From Bacteroidales bacterium (GTDB lineage Bacteria > Bacteroidota > Bacteroidia > Bacteroidales > F082): a stretch of DNA of 48,647 nt. The notes under the pieces are model-generated. The model was not told the DNA's origin and searched no databases. It saw only the letters and a list, made by a program, of their open reading frames with translations. The position numbers were made by a program, and so were the translations under genes. Within the stretch, counting starts at the first letter, position 1. Each line of letters starts with the position of its first letter. Location: contig JAKIVD010000027.1 of NCBI GenBank assembly GCA_021647205.1, positions 1-48,647 on the forward strand. Reading direction: 5' to 3'. Below are positions 16,760 to 24,987 of this stretch, one piece after another.

Positions 16760-17773
16760 CTACTCAATCACCCTGTAGCTTGTAATTTCAGCCTTCGACT
16801 TGCGTATACTCGTGTTAAGTTCAAACCCGATGAGCAGGATAATCGCGTTATAATAAATCCAGATAAGCAGGATGATAAGCGAGCCGATGGAGCCATACAA
16901 AAGGTTATAGCGCGAAAAATTCTCAAAATACAATTTCAGCAGCATCCCGCCCACAATCATCAGGGTGGTTGATAAAAGCGAGCCGGCAGAAATAAAACGG
17001 TAACGGCTGTTCCGCTTGTCTTTGGGCTGGCCATAATAAAATAATAGGGAAATGCTCAGGAGCGTATTCCCCAATATGACAACCCACTGGACTATCGTCA
17101 ATGCAACAACAGTTATCTGATCGGTAATGATTTGTTGTTCGGAAAGTATTTTTATCGTTAACTTACCAAAGCCCAGTAAAGTCATCGAAATAAAAACCAG
17201 AAACGACAAGCTGGACATCAGGATAAACGCCCTGACTTTTTGTTTCCACCACGGCCAGGCCTCAATATGGTGGTAGCTTTGGCGGAACCCCTGCAGAATA
17301 GTATCGACACCATTGGTGGAGAAATAAACGGCCATTGCAAAAACAACCGACAAGAGTCCGGTTTCAGGCCGGCTCACAATTTCAACCAGGGTGCTCTCAG
17401 CCAAAATATAAATACTGGCCGGGATTAGTTCGTCAAACATATCCAGCAATTCCACCTGCATGTCGGCAGTTGTTACAAACGGGACCAGGGTAAAAAGAAA
17501 GAGGATAAAAGGTACAAGTGCCAGGAAAAAATCGAACGCAATGGCTGCTGCGCGGTAGGTCAGTACACCTTTAAACAATCCGTGGGAAAAAAAAACAAGC
17601 ACATCGTAAAGCGGCATCCCGTCAAAACCCGGAAGCACAATAAAACTCAACCTCCGCCTGATACGGACCTCGATTCTTAAGATTCTGCGCTTCAGTTTTT
17701 GTAAAACTTTTTCCAATAGGATACTATTTAGGTGATTACTGTACGACCCATATGCTTCTTCAGGCCGGGACAC
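16760..17773 (-). CDS. YihY/BrkB family inner-membrane protein
   Basis: A 337-residue protein of the YihY/BrkB family (formerly misnamed ribonuclease BN). Seen: a basic N-terminal region, then PGFDGMPLYDVLVFFSHGLFKGVLTYRAAAIAFDFFLALVP, with the RAxAIAF/FFLALxP signature at about residues 75-90, about six membrane spans, and the C-terminal block YNLLYGSIGSLIILLIWIYYNAIILLIGFELN that is highly typical. The function is not settled; transport across the inner membrane has been suggested for the family. The GTG start at 17771-17773 overlaps the 3' end of nadC by 14 nt, so the two genes are translated from one minus-strand message. The C-terminal stop abuts the stop of the convergent T9SS gene. Confidence 0.87.
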   Translation of the reverse strand: MSRPEEAYGSYSNHLNSILLEKVLQKLKRRILRIEVRIRRRLSFIVLPGFDGMPLYDVLVFFSHGLFKGVLTYRAAAIAFDFFLALVPFILFLFTLVPFVTTADMQVELLDMFDELIPASIYILAESTLVEIVSRPETGLLSVVFAMAVYFSTNGVDTILQGFRQSYHHIEAWPWWKQKVRAFILMSSLSFLVFISMTLLGFGKLTIKILSEQQIITDQITVVALTIVQWVVILGNTLLSISLLFYYGQPKDKRNSRYRFISAGSLLSTTLMIVGGMLLKLYFENFSRYNLLYGSIGSLIILLIWIYYNAIILLIGFELNTSIRKSKAEITSYRVIE

Positions 17774-18602
17774 TGGCCGTTAAACTTAAATCCAGACTTT
17801 TAATCTGGTGGGTCAAAGCACCGACAGAAATAAAATCGACACCGGTTTCGGCATATTCACGAATATTTTCAATGCTGATGCCACCGGAAGCTTCGGTCTC
17901 AAAACGGCCGTTGATGATCTGAACGGCCAGCAGCAAATCATCGGGAATAAAATTATCAAGCATAATGCGGTCAACTCCCCCATATTGCAACACTTCATCA
18001 AGCTCCCTGAAATTCCGAACCTCAATTTCTATTTTCAAATCTTTATTCTTGTCGTTTAAATAGCTTTTTGTTGCACGGATGGCCTGATGAATCCCCCCGG
18101 CAAAATCAACATGGTTGTCTTTAATCATAATCATGTCGTAAAGTCCAAAACGGTGATTGTGCCCCCCCCCGGTTTTAACTGCCAGTTTCTCGATAACACG
18201 GTTACAGGGTGTCGTCTTTCGGGTATCGAGCAGCTTGGTGTGCAGACCTTCGAGTTGCTGTACGACTTTTTGGGTGAAGGTGGCAATCCCGCTCATGCGC
18301 TGAATGAAATTAAGGGCGGTGCGCTCCGCCGAGAGCAGCAACTGTGCACTGCCCCCCACCTGAAACACCGTATCGCCTGCCTGAACAAACTGTCCGTCTT
18401 TCCTGTGGAAATTTATCCTGACACCGGGGTTCACTTTTTGAAAAACCATCGCTGCTACTTCAACGCCGGCAAGCATCCCGTTTTCTTTGGCCATAAGGAC
18501 GGCTTTGCCTGTTGCCGATGCCGGGATGGTTGCCAGGGAGGTGTGGTCGCCATCGCCCAAATCTTCAATAAGTGCCAGATTGATTACTTCTTCAATGGTC
18601 AT
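17760..18602 (-). CDS. nadC: nicotinate-nucleotide pyrophosphorylase (carboxylating)
   Basis: The 280-residue quinolinate phosphoribosyltransferase converts quinolinate and PRPP to nicotinate mononucleotide, CO2 and PPi in de novo NAD synthesis. Seen: N-terminal EDLGDGDHTS, ERTALNFIQRMSGIAT, DTRKTTPCNRVIEKLAVKTGGGHNHRFGLYDMIMIKDNH (here residues about 132-170 in the whole protein, carrying the PRPP/quinolinate-binding Arg, Lys and His residues), and the C-terminal EASGGISIENI and GVDFISVGALTH that form the TIM-barrel phosphate site. Length is normal for the family. ATG at 18600-18602 with a -7 box 22 nt upstream. nadA and nadB are not in the window. Confidence 0.96.
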   Translation of the reverse strand: MTIEEVINLALIEDLGDGDHTSLATIPASATGKAVLMAKENGMLAGVEVAAMVFQKVNPGVRINFHRKDGQFVQAGDTVFQVGGSAQLLLSAERTALNFIQRMSGIATFTQKVVQQLEGLHTKLLDTRKTTPCNRVIEKLAVKTGGGHNHRFGLYDMIMIKDNHVDFAGGIHQAIRATKSYLNDKNKDLKIEIEVRNFRELDEVLQYGGVDRIMLDNFIPDDLLLAVQIINGRFETEASGGISIENIREYAETGVDFISVGALTHQIKSLDLSLTASVPA

Positions 18603-18624
18603 TTTTTGGTTTCATTTCAAAAAC

Positions 18625-18632
18625 CAAAAGTA
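18625..18632 (-). promoter_or_regulatory. -7 box TACTTTTG of nadC-yihY
   Basis: On the minus strand this reads TACTTTTG, an exact TAnnTTTG match 22 nt before the nadC ATG. No -33 TTG at the usual spacing. Confidence 0.55.
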
Positions 18633-18773
18633 GTAAATTATCAACATGCCGCTCACCGGGACGGTGCAGGGCAGAAACCTGCAATCGTTCCAAAGTGGCC
18701 GGCAGTTTTCAGGCAGCCCCCCCTTCCAATACCACATTCTTTCATTCCCCCGCAACTTGCCTTAAATTTGTCT

Positions 18774-18781
18774 TACTTTTG
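18774..18781 (+). promoter_or_regulatory. -7 box TACTTTTG of the SDR gene (second candidate at 18763)
   Basis: TACTTTTG ends 15 nt before the ATG at 18797; a second match, TAAATTTG, lies at 18763-18770. Either would give a short leader. No clear -33 element for either. Confidence 0.5.
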
Positions 18782-18796
18782 GTGAACTAAAAACAA

Positions 18797-19492
18797 ATGG
18801 GAATGAATGTCATCATCACAGGGGCCAGCCGTGGAATCGGATACGAACTGGCAAAGAAGTTTGTCAGGGATGGGCACAAAACACTGGCCATTGCCAGAAA
18901 CCAGGAAAAACTCAGGCAACTTGAGAAGGAACTGAAAACTGAACATTTTTCTTCTCTCGGATTTGACCTTTCGACCGGTGATTACAGGAACAAATTAGTA
19001 CCCTTTGTAAAGCAGCGGCTGGGAACAGTCGATCTGCTGATCAACAATGCCGGGCTGCTCATCAATAAAGCATTCGGGGAATTAACAGATGACGATTTCG
19101 ACCAGCTTTTCAAAGTGAATGTCAAAAGTGCCTTCAAACTGACCCGCGACCTATTGCCCTTAATAAATGCTAATGCACACATCCTGAACATCTCCAGCAT
19201 GGGTGGTGTTCAGGGAAGCACAAAGTTTCCGGGATTGTCGCTTTACAGCGCCAGCAAAGCTGCACTGGCAGTGCTCACCGAATGTATGTCTGAGGAATTC
19301 AAATCCCGCAACATCAAAGCCAATGCCCTGGCGTTGGGCGCCGTACAAACCGAAATGTTGTCCGAAGCTTTTCCCGGCTACCAAGCCCCTTTGCAGGCCG
19401 GCGAAATGGCAGGCTTCATCATGGACTTTGCCCTCAACGGCCACCGTTATTTTAACGGGAAAATTTTACCGGTTTCATTATCTACCCCCTGA
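18797..19492 (+). CDS. short-chain dehydrogenase/reductase (SDR)
   Basis: A 231-residue classical SDR oxidoreductase. Seen: the NAD(P)-binding TGASRGIG at residues 8-15, NNAG at 83-86, an active-site Ser in NISSMGG (133-134) and the YxxxK pair Y150/K154 in LYSASKAAL. The Arg after the glycine-rich motif and in AIARN suggests NADP(H) preference (inference). The substrate is not predictable; the protein is slightly shorter than the usual 240-260 residues. It sits divergent from nadC and 37 nt upstream of the rseC homologue, which has its own -7 box. A second ATG at 18803 is an alternative start. Confidence 0.85.
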   Translation: MGMNVIITGASRGIGYELAKKFVRDGHKTLAIARNQEKLRQLEKELKTEHFSSLGFDLSTGDYRNKLVPFVKQRLGTVDLLINNAGLLINKAFGELTDDDFDQLFKVNVKSAFKLTRDLLPLINANAHILNISSMGGVQGSTKFPGLSLYSASKAALAVLTECMSEEFKSRNIKANALALGAVQTEMLSEAFPGYQAPLQAGEMAGFIMDFALNGHRYFNGKILPVSLSTP

Positions 19493-19503
19493 AAAGGATT
19501 GAT

Positions 19504-19511
19504 TACTTTTG
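19504..19511 (+). promoter_or_regulatory. -7 box TACTTTTG of the rseC homologue
   Basis: TACTTTTG matches TAnnTTTG. The upstream TTG that would lengthen the next reading frame is the end of this box, so the ATG at 19530 is the real start, with a leader of about 12 nt. Confidence 0.6.
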
Positions 19512-19529
19512 CCACCTGATTTTCAAAAA

Positions 19530-19946
19530 ATGAACACAAAGTTTGTAACCCATCCCGGGTTTATTAAGAGTATCAGCAATGACAAGGCCGAAGTGTCCAT
19601 CATTGCCAAATCAGGTTGTGCCTCCTGCGAGATTAGCGGTTCCTGCTCGGTAAGCGACACGACGGAGAAGATTGTTGATGTCAGACTGTCCGGCGAAAAC
19701 AACAATTACGAAATTGGCCAGGCAGTTACCATTAAGATGAAACAGTCGAGCGGGACCTGGGCAATTTTATTTGGCTATGTTTTCCCCTTCATTTTGATAC
19801 TGGTTGCCCTGATACTTTTCACCTCCATGGAACTCGACCAGGGACTGGCCGGGCTCTTTTCCTTGTCCTTGCTCCTGCCCTATTATTTTGTCCTTTACCT
19901 CTTGCGTAATTTCTTCAAGAAGCGCTTCGACCACAGCCTCGTTTAA
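19530..19946 (+). CDS. rseC: SoxR-reducing system protein RseC family
   Basis: A 138-residue RseC/MucC-family membrane protein. Seen: an N-terminal soluble domain with FIKSISNDKAEVSIIAKSG and the cysteine cluster CASCEISGSC (CxxC plus a third and nearby Cys, as in RseC), then two membrane spans (about residues 73-92 and 100-125) and a short basic tail. In Escherichia coli RseC and the Rnf/Rsx complex together keep SoxR reduced; in Bacteroidota an RseC homologue usually precedes rnfB, and this is the case here, 301 bp upstream. Its biochemical role in non-SoxR organisms is open; electron transfer or assembly of Rnf is an inference from the context. Confidence 0.85.
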   Translation: MNTKFVTHPGFIKSISNDKAEVSIIAKSGCASCEISGSCSVSDTTEKIVDVRLSGENNNYEIGQAVTIKMKQSSGTWAILFGYVFPFILILVALILFTSMELDQGLAGLFSLSLLLPYYFVLYLLRNFFKKRFDHSLV

Positions 19947-20024
19947 GCGCTACGAAAAAAGCAGGAAAGACGTTTGGGGGGATCTTGAGATGAACTTATC
20001 CGCCACCATTTCTTATTGTATTAA

Positions 20025-20041
20025 TTTAGAGTCTTTCTAAA
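20025..20041. promoter_or_regulatory. dyad TTTAGA-N5-TCTAAA, possible operator
   Basis: Two perfect 6-bp arms separated by GTCTT. The geometry suits a dimeric repressor such as a metal-responsive regulator, but no regulator can be named from the sequence, and the site lies about 150 bp before the rnf -7 box. Confidence 0.35.
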
Positions 20042-20188
20042 ATCGTTTACTGAACATTTGAAAACCAAGGCGTTCCGAATGGAACTCCGCCCCCATGTAT
20101 TACTCTGGCCCCGCAAATGCTCACTCAATCAGACACTTACGCCTGTTGTCCCGAACTGTTTGATTTCTCACGATGTCTTTAATTGTTT

Positions 20189-20196
20189 TATTTTTG
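20189..20196 (+). promoter_or_regulatory. -7 box TATTTTTG of the rnf operon
   Basis: TATTTTTG matches TAnnTTTG and would give a leader of about 45 nt before the rnfB GTG. A TTTG at 20159-20162 is 26 nt away, too far for a standard -33 element. Confidence 0.5.
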
Positions 20197-20247
20197 CGTC
20201 TTGCTGTAGCAGACAGCATTTAATTTGTTCTCTAAAAATAAATTGGT

Positions 20248-21195
20248 GTGGATAATATAGTAATCATTGCTATTGCGGCACTCGGTTCGCTTGGCCTTGT
20301 CGCCGCTGTTATTTTATATTTTGTTGCCAGCAAATTTAAAGTTTACGAAGACCCGAAAATTGACGAGGTTGAAGAAGCCCTCCCGGCGGCCAACTGCGGA
20401 GGTTGCGGTTTCCCGGGATGCCGTGCTTTTGCTGAGGCAACAACCACTTCGGCCAGGAAAAACAAAAACCTTGATGGCCTGAACTGCCCTGTCGGTGGTA
20501 ACGATGTCATGCAGTCCGTGGGCAGTATCCTTGGACTGGAAGTTGAGGCCACTGACCCCTTAATTGCCGTGATTCGCTGCAACGGTTCCATCAAAAACAC
20601 ACCGGCAAAGGTAAAATATGAGGGAGCCACTTCCTGTGCTTTTGCCCATGCTTTATACGGTGGTGAAGGAGGGTGCCAGTTTGGTTGCCTCGGCCTTGCC
20701 GACTGTGTGGATGCCTGCGATTTTGATGCCATTCACATGAACCCCGAAACCGGACTTCCCGTTGTTAACGACAAATGTACTGCTTGCGGGGCATGTGTAG
20801 AAGCCTGTCCGCGCGACATCATCGAATTGCGGAAGAAAGGCCCGAAAGACCGCCGGATATTCGTTTCCTGCGTGAACAAAGAAAAAGGGGCGCCAGCCAA
20901 AAAGAACTGTGCTGTCGCCTGTATCGGCTGTGCCAAATGCGATAAAGTTTGCAAGTTCGACGCCATTACCATCAACAGTTTCCTGGCTTATATCGATTTT
21001 TCCAAATGCACACTGTGCCGGAAATGTGTGGAAGTATGCCCTACCGAGGCTATCTGGGAAGTGAACTTTAAACCGAGAAAGCCAAAAGAGGGGAAAGCAC
21101 CAAAGCCGGTGGCGGAGAAAACAGTTGCCAAAGAAAATGCACCGACAGCAAAAGTGGAGGCCGGAAAGGCCCCAGATAATGAAACCACAGAATAA
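20248..21195 (+). CDS. rnfB: Rnf complex subunit RnfB (ferredoxin-type iron-sulfur protein)
   Basis: A 315-residue membrane-anchored electron-transfer subunit of Rnf, which takes electrons from ferredoxin. Seen: one N-terminal membrane span (residues 4-28); an Fe-S domain with C50, C53, C58 and C80 (NCGGCGFPGC ... LNCP); then two pairs of [4Fe-4S] ferredoxin motifs, CQFGCLGLADCVDAC with CTACGACVEACP, and CAVACIGCAKCDKVC with CTLCRKCVEVCP; and a Lys/Ala/Pro-rich tail of about 40 residues. The protein is longer than proteobacterial RnfB (about 190 residues) because of the second ferredoxin pair, as in Bacteroidota and Clostridia. GTG start at 20248: an in-frame stop lies only nine bases upstream, at 20239, so no longer ORF with an ATG is possible. 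Confidence 0.95.
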   Translation: MDNIVIIAIAALGSLGLVAAVILYFVASKFKVYEDPKIDEVEEALPAANCGGCGFPGCRAFAEATTTSARKNKNLDGLNCPVGGNDVMQSVGSILGLEVEATDPLIAVIRCNGSIKNTPAKVKYEGATSCAFAHALYGGEGGCQFGCLGLADCVDACDFDAIHMNPETGLPVVNDKCTACGACVEACPRDIIELRKKGPKDRRIFVSCVNKEKGAPAKKNCAVACIGCAKCDKVCKFDAITINSFLAYIDFSKCTLCRKCVEVCPTEAIWEVNFKPRKPKEGKAPKPVAEKTVAKENAPTAKVEAGKAPDNETTE

Positions 21196-21205
21196 TTCCG
21201 GAAAA

Positions 21206-22546
21206 ATGGGAATATTGAAAACATTTGCTTTAGGGGGTGTTCATCCGGAAGAAAACAAATTGTCTTCCAATGCCCCGATTGAAAAATTAGCGTTGCCAAA
21301 ACAGGCCATCGTCCCGCTGGGGCAAAACCTCGGTGCGCCCTCAAAACCACTTGTAAAACGCGGCGACCAGGTCAAAGCAGGGCAGTTGCTGGCCGAAGCC
21401 GGTGGTTTTATTTCGACCAACATCCATGCTCCGGTTTCCGGAAAAGTGATTAAAATCGACAATGTGATTGATGGTACCGGTTACAAAAGACCGGGAATCA
21501 TTATCGATGTGGAGGGTGATGAATGGCTGGACGATATCGACCTTTCAACTGATCTAAAAACGGAAATCGAACTGGACGGAAAAGCCATCATCGAGAAAAT
21601 AAAAAATGCCGGGCTGGTGGGTATGGGGGGAGCTACTTTCCCAACCTATGTGAAGCTGATGCCCCCACCCGGGAAAAAGGCGGAATACCTGATTATTAAC
21701 GGTGTTGAGTGTGAACCCTATCTTACTTCGGACCATCGGCTGATGCTTGAGAAAGGCCCGGAGATTGTTGTGGGCACACAAATCTTAATGAAGGCATTAA
21801 ATGTGAAGAAAGCCATCATCGGTATCGAAAACAACAAGCCCGAGGCCATTCACCACATGCAGGAACTGGTGAAACCCATTGATGGCATGACAGTACAACC
21901 GCTGAAAGTACAGTACCCGCAAGGGGGCGAAAAACAACTCATTAAGGCCGTTGTCAACCGCGAAGTGCCTTCTGCCAAGCTACCTATTGAAGTGGGCTGC
22001 GTGGTGCAAAATGTGGGGACCGCCTTCGCCGTTTACGAGGCTGTTCAAAAGAACAAACCACTCGTCGAAAGGGTAGTAACCGTGACCGGAAAAGCAGTCA
22101 AAAAGCCTTCGAATCTGCTTGCCCGCATCGGCACACCCATTCACCAGCTTATCGAAGCTGCTGAAGGCCTGCCTGAAAATACCGGTAAAATAATTGGTGG
22201 CGGGCCCATGATGGGAAAAGCACTGACCTCCCTGGATGTTCCGGTGGTAAAAGGCTCATCGGGTATTCTGCTGATGAAGAAAGAGGAGTCGGTGCGCGAA
22301 CCGGAAAACCCCTGTATCCGCTGTTCGAAATGCACCACGGTTTGCCCCATGGGACTGGAACCTTTCCTGCTGTCGAAAGCCTCAAAACTCGGGAAGTTCG
22401 ACATGGCAGAAAGCGAAAAAATCATGGACTGTATCGAATGTGGTTCCTGCCAGTACACCTGCCCGGCGAGCATTCCGCTACTGGATTACCTGCGCCTGGG
22501 GAAAAACAAAGTAGGGGCAATTATGAGAAACAGGGGGAAAAATTAG
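21206..22546 (+). CDS. rnfC: Rnf complex subunit RnfC (NADH-binding)
   Basis: A 446-residue peripheral subunit that passes electrons to NAD+. Seen: N-terminal GILKTFALGGVHPEENKL, a lipoyl-like barrel with INIHAPVSGKVIKI-type sequence, GLVGMGGATFPTYVKL (nucleotide/FMN-binding, residues about 138-153), NGVECEPYLTSDHRLM, IGGGPMMG, and two [4Fe-4S] motifs CIRCSKCTTVCPMGLEP and CIECGSCQYTCPASIP near the C-terminus. The ATG at 21206 is preferred, ten bases after the rnfB stop, because it begins at the family's conserved N-terminus; in-frame ATGs further upstream overlap rnfB. Second gene of the operon. Confidence 0.95.
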   Translation: MGILKTFALGGVHPEENKLSSNAPIEKLALPKQAIVPLGQNLGAPSKPLVKRGDQVKAGQLLAEAGGFISTNIHAPVSGKVIKIDNVIDGTGYKRPGIIIDVEGDEWLDDIDLSTDLKTEIELDGKAIIEKIKNAGLVGMGGATFPTYVKLMPPPGKKAEYLIINGVECEPYLTSDHRLMLEKGPEIVVGTQILMKALNVKKAIIGIENNKPEAIHHMQELVKPIDGMTVQPLKVQYPQGGEKQLIKAVVNREVPSAKLPIEVGCVVQNVGTAFAVYEAVQKNKPLVERVVTVTGKAVKKPSNLLARIGTPIHQLIEAAEGLPENTGKIIGGGPMMGKALTSLDVPVVKGSSGILLMKKEESVREPENPCIRCSKCTTVCPMGLEPFLLSKASKLGKFDMAESEKIMDCIECGSCQYTCPASIPLLDYLRLGKNKVGAIMRNRGKN

Positions 22547-22633
22547 GATTATGCCTACGGATGCTGTCAAACGGCAACTATTCGCTGTCATCTGAAAACT
22601 AAGAACTGAAAATTAAGAAAGAAACTTGAAATT

Positions 22634-23647
22634 ATGAATATGTTCACGGTATCAGGATCACCACATGTTCACGGTGGTGAATCAACCAAAAAAATAATGC
22701 ACGGTGTTGTCATTGCGATGGTTCCGGCCATATTGGTTTCCGTTTATTTTTTCGGATTGGGTGCCATTCGCGTGCTGCTGCTCAGTATTGTGGCCAGCAT
22801 GTTTTTCGAATGGGTCATCCAGAAATACCTGCTTAAAGGCCCGCTGACAATTACCGACGGGTCGGCCTTGGTAACCGGCATACTACTGGCATTTAACGTG
22901 CCCTCAAACCTGCCGGGATGGATGATTATTATTGGTGCACTTATTGCCATCGGAATGGCAAAAATGTCTTTTGGCGGACTGGGGAAAAATATTTTCAACC
23001 CTGCCCTGGTGGCACGGGTCTTCCTGCTCATCTCATTTCCGGTACAAATGACCTCCTGGCCAAAACCCTCACCCATAACAAAAGGTTTTACTGACACCAT
23101 CACCGGGCCAACTCCCCTGGGAATAGTAAAAGAAGGCCTCGGGGCCGACCCGCCGAAAACAATTTCCGAACTTGCTCCTGAAATCCCAAGTTATATGCAG
23201 TCACTGACCGGGGACATGGGTGGTTCCCTGGGCGAAGTATCGGCACTCGCACTCATCCTTGGCGGCGTGTACATGCTCTACAAAAGAATCATCAGCTGGG
23301 AAATCCCGCTATCCATGTTGTTGACCGTTGTTGTTTTTTCGGGTATTTTGTGGGGATTCAATCCCGAGCAATATGCCGATCCGGTCTTCCACCTGCTGAC
23401 AGGGGGAATGATGTTGGGGGCCATCTTTATGGCGACCGATATGGTTACCTCTCCCATGACCAGGGGCGGACAACTGGTATTTGGCGTTGGCGTTGGGTTG
23501 CTGACCATCCTGATCAGAATATGGGGTGCTTACCCCGAAGGTGTTTCTTTCGCCATTTTGTTGATGAACGCTGTCGTACCGCTCATAAACCGCGGATTTA
23601 AACCCAGACGCTTTGGGGCGAAACCGGGCGTTGAAATTGCTCAATAG
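22634..23647 (+). CDS. rnfD: Rnf complex subunit RnfD (FMN-carrying membrane protein)
   Basis: A 337-residue integral membrane subunit with about nine spans, homologous to NqrB. Seen: N-terminal SGSPHVHGGESTKKIM, TDGSALVTGILLAFNVPSNLP, GGLGKNIFNPALVARVFLL (residues about 114-132), and TDTITGPTPLG, in which Thr160 is the likely acceptor of covalently bound FMN. The C-terminal half has ATDMVTSPMTRGGQLVFGVGVG, conserved in RnfD/NqrB. Ion translocation is shared with RnfA, RnfE and RnfG. It follows rnfC after an 87-bp gap that contains no credible gene. Confidence 0.95.
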   Translation: MNMFTVSGSPHVHGGESTKKIMHGVVIAMVPAILVSVYFFGLGAIRVLLLSIVASMFFEWVIQKYLLKGPLTITDGSALVTGILLAFNVPSNLPGWMIIIGALIAIGMAKMSFGGLGKNIFNPALVARVFLLISFPVQMTSWPKPSPITKGFTDTITGPTPLGIVKEGLGADPPKTISELAPEIPSYMQSLTGDMGGSLGEVSALALILGGVYMLYKRIISWEIPLSMLLTVVVFSGILWGFNPEQYADPVFHLLTGGMMLGAIFMATDMVTSPMTRGGQLVFGVGVGLLTILIRIWGAYPEGVSFAILLMNAVVPLINRGFKPRRFGAKPGVEIAQ

Positions 23648-23671
23648 TTTTTAACAGGAAAAATTAGTAAA

Positions 23672-24250
23672 ATGGCCAGTAAAAGAGAATCGAATTTTAT
23701 CAACATGGTGCTCACCTTGTTCCTGGTGGCAGCCATAGCGGCTTTTGCTTTGGGTGGGGTGTTCATCCTTACCAAAGAGCCCATCGCCATCGCCAAACAG
23801 AAAAAACTGGAGGCAGCAATTAAAGCGGTCCTGCCCGATTTTGACACAATCCAGAAAGCGATGGTGAAAGATGCCGACGGCGATGATTCGCTTACTTTCT
23901 ATTACGCAAGCAGGGACGATAAACTTGTTGGTGCTGCCGTGAAAACCTATACCATGAAAGGCTTTAGCGGTAAGATAGAATTGATGGTCGGCATTCTGGA
24001 AGACGGCACTATCAATAATACGGCCGTACTTTCCCACAAAGAAACACCGGGGCTGGGTGATAAAATGGATATTAAGAAATCAGATTTTTCCGTGCAGTTC
24101 AGGGGAAAAAACCCGGCCACCTTCAGGCTTAAAGTGGAAAAAGACGGCGGCGATGTTGATGCCATCACTGCAGCAACCATCAGTTCGCGTGCGTTTTGTG
24201 ATGCGGTGAAAAGAGCTTACGATACTTTTGAGAGGCAAGAGCCGAATTGA
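23672..24250 (+). CDS. rnfG: Rnf complex subunit RnfG (covalent FMN protein)
   Basis: A 192-residue subunit with one N-terminal membrane span (about residues 11-34) and a periplasmic FMN domain. Seen: KETPGLGDKMD and the C-terminal DAITAATISSRAF in which Thr169 of the (S/T)xAT motif is the expected site of phosphoester-linked FMN. Homologous to NqrC. It starts 24 bp after rnfD. Confidence 0.94.
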   Translation: MASKRESNFINMVLTLFLVAAIAAFALGGVFILTKEPIAIAKQKKLEAAIKAVLPDFDTIQKAMVKDADGDDSLTFYYASRDDKLVGAAVKTYTMKGFSGKIELMVGILEDGTINNTAVLSHKETPGLGDKMDIKKSDFSVQFRGKNPATFRLKVEKDGGDVDAITAATISSRAFCDAVKRAYDTFERQEPN

Positions 24251-24261
24251 GAGGCATGAGG

Positions 24262-24346
24262 TAGGAAGCAGGAAACAGGAATCAGGAAACAGGAATCAGG
24301 AATCAGGAAATAGGAATCAGGAAACAAGATTCAGGAAACAGGAATT
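24262..24346. repeat. purine-rich tandem repeat inside the rnf operon
   Basis: About 85 bp made of imperfect units of 7-14 bp built from CAGGAAACAGGAAT, all purine-biased on the plus strand, between rnfG and rnfE. No coding frame covers it. Units of this kind can change in number by slippage. Confidence 0.8.
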
Positions 24347-24391
24347 AAACTTGCATCTCGTATCCTGCATCTTAATTTAAAACAATAAAAC

Positions 24392-24976
24392 ATGAACCAA
24401 ATTCAAAACTTCACCAAGGGATTTATCAAAGAGAATCCGGTATTTATTTTGTTGTTGGGCCTGTGCCCGACGCTGGGGGTAACCACTTCGGCAATAAACG
24501 GACTGGGAATGGGCCTGGCCACCACTTTCGTACTGGTGATGTCGAACCTTGTCGTTTCGCTGGTAAGAAATGTGATACCCGACAAAGTAAGGATACCTTC
24601 ATTTATTGTCATTATTGCATCCTTTGTAACCATCGTCGAATTAATGATGCAGGCATACACACCAGAGCTGTTCGAGTCATTGGGTCTTTTCATTCCGCTG
24701 ATTGTGGTAAACTGTATCGTACTTGGCAGGGCCGAGGCCTTTGCTTCAAAAAACACGCCCTGGTCCTCCATTGTTGACGGTACGGGGATGGGGCTTGGTT
24801 TTGCCTTTGCCCTCACCCTGCTTGGCGGCGTCAGGGAAATCCTTGGTAGCGGGGCCCTTTTCGGATTCAGCCTCATCAAAGTAGATTTGATGCTTGTTTT
24901 TGTATTGGCACCGGGCGCTTTCATTGTACTTGGCTACCTCATCGCGTTGATTAACAAACTGAACAAAGCCGCTTAA
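24392..24976 (+). CDS. rnfE: Rnf complex subunit RnfE
   Basis: A 194-residue membrane protein with six spans, paralogous to RnfA and homologous to NqrD. Seen: N-terminal [27 protein letters not shown], with the conserved GLCPxL that supplies a Cys to the intramembrane [2Fe-2S] cluster shared with RnfA, and [15 protein letters not shown] with the second Cys. RnfA/E together carry electrons across the membrane. The 141-bp gap after rnfG is the largest in the operon and holds the tandem repeat. Confidence 0.95.
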   Translation: MNQIQNFTKGFIKENPVFILLLGLCPTLGVTTSAINGLGMGLATTFVLVMSNLVVSLVRNVIPDKVRIPSFIVIIASFVTIVELMMQAYTPELFESLGLFIPLIVVNCIVLGRAEAFASKNTPWSSIVDGTGMGLGFAFALTLLGGVREILGSGALFGFSLIKVDLMLVFVLAPGAFIVLGYLIALINKLNKAA

Positions 24977-24987
24977 AAAGATTAGTT

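Larger units (their letters stand above)
19947..20247. other. intergenic region upstream of the rnf operon
   Basis: 301 bp without a credible gene. It holds an inverted repeat (20025-20041) and a -7 box (20189-20196). A 65-codon open frame at 20058-20255 runs across the rnfB start and has no recognisable content. Confidence 0.6.

Noticed and set aside
20058-20255. A 65-codon frame upstream of rnfB
   Set aside because: It overlaps the rnfB start and has neither a promoter spacing nor similarity that I recognise.
24262-24346. CRISPR array
   Set aside because: The units are contiguous and imperfect, with no spacers, and no cas gene is nearby.
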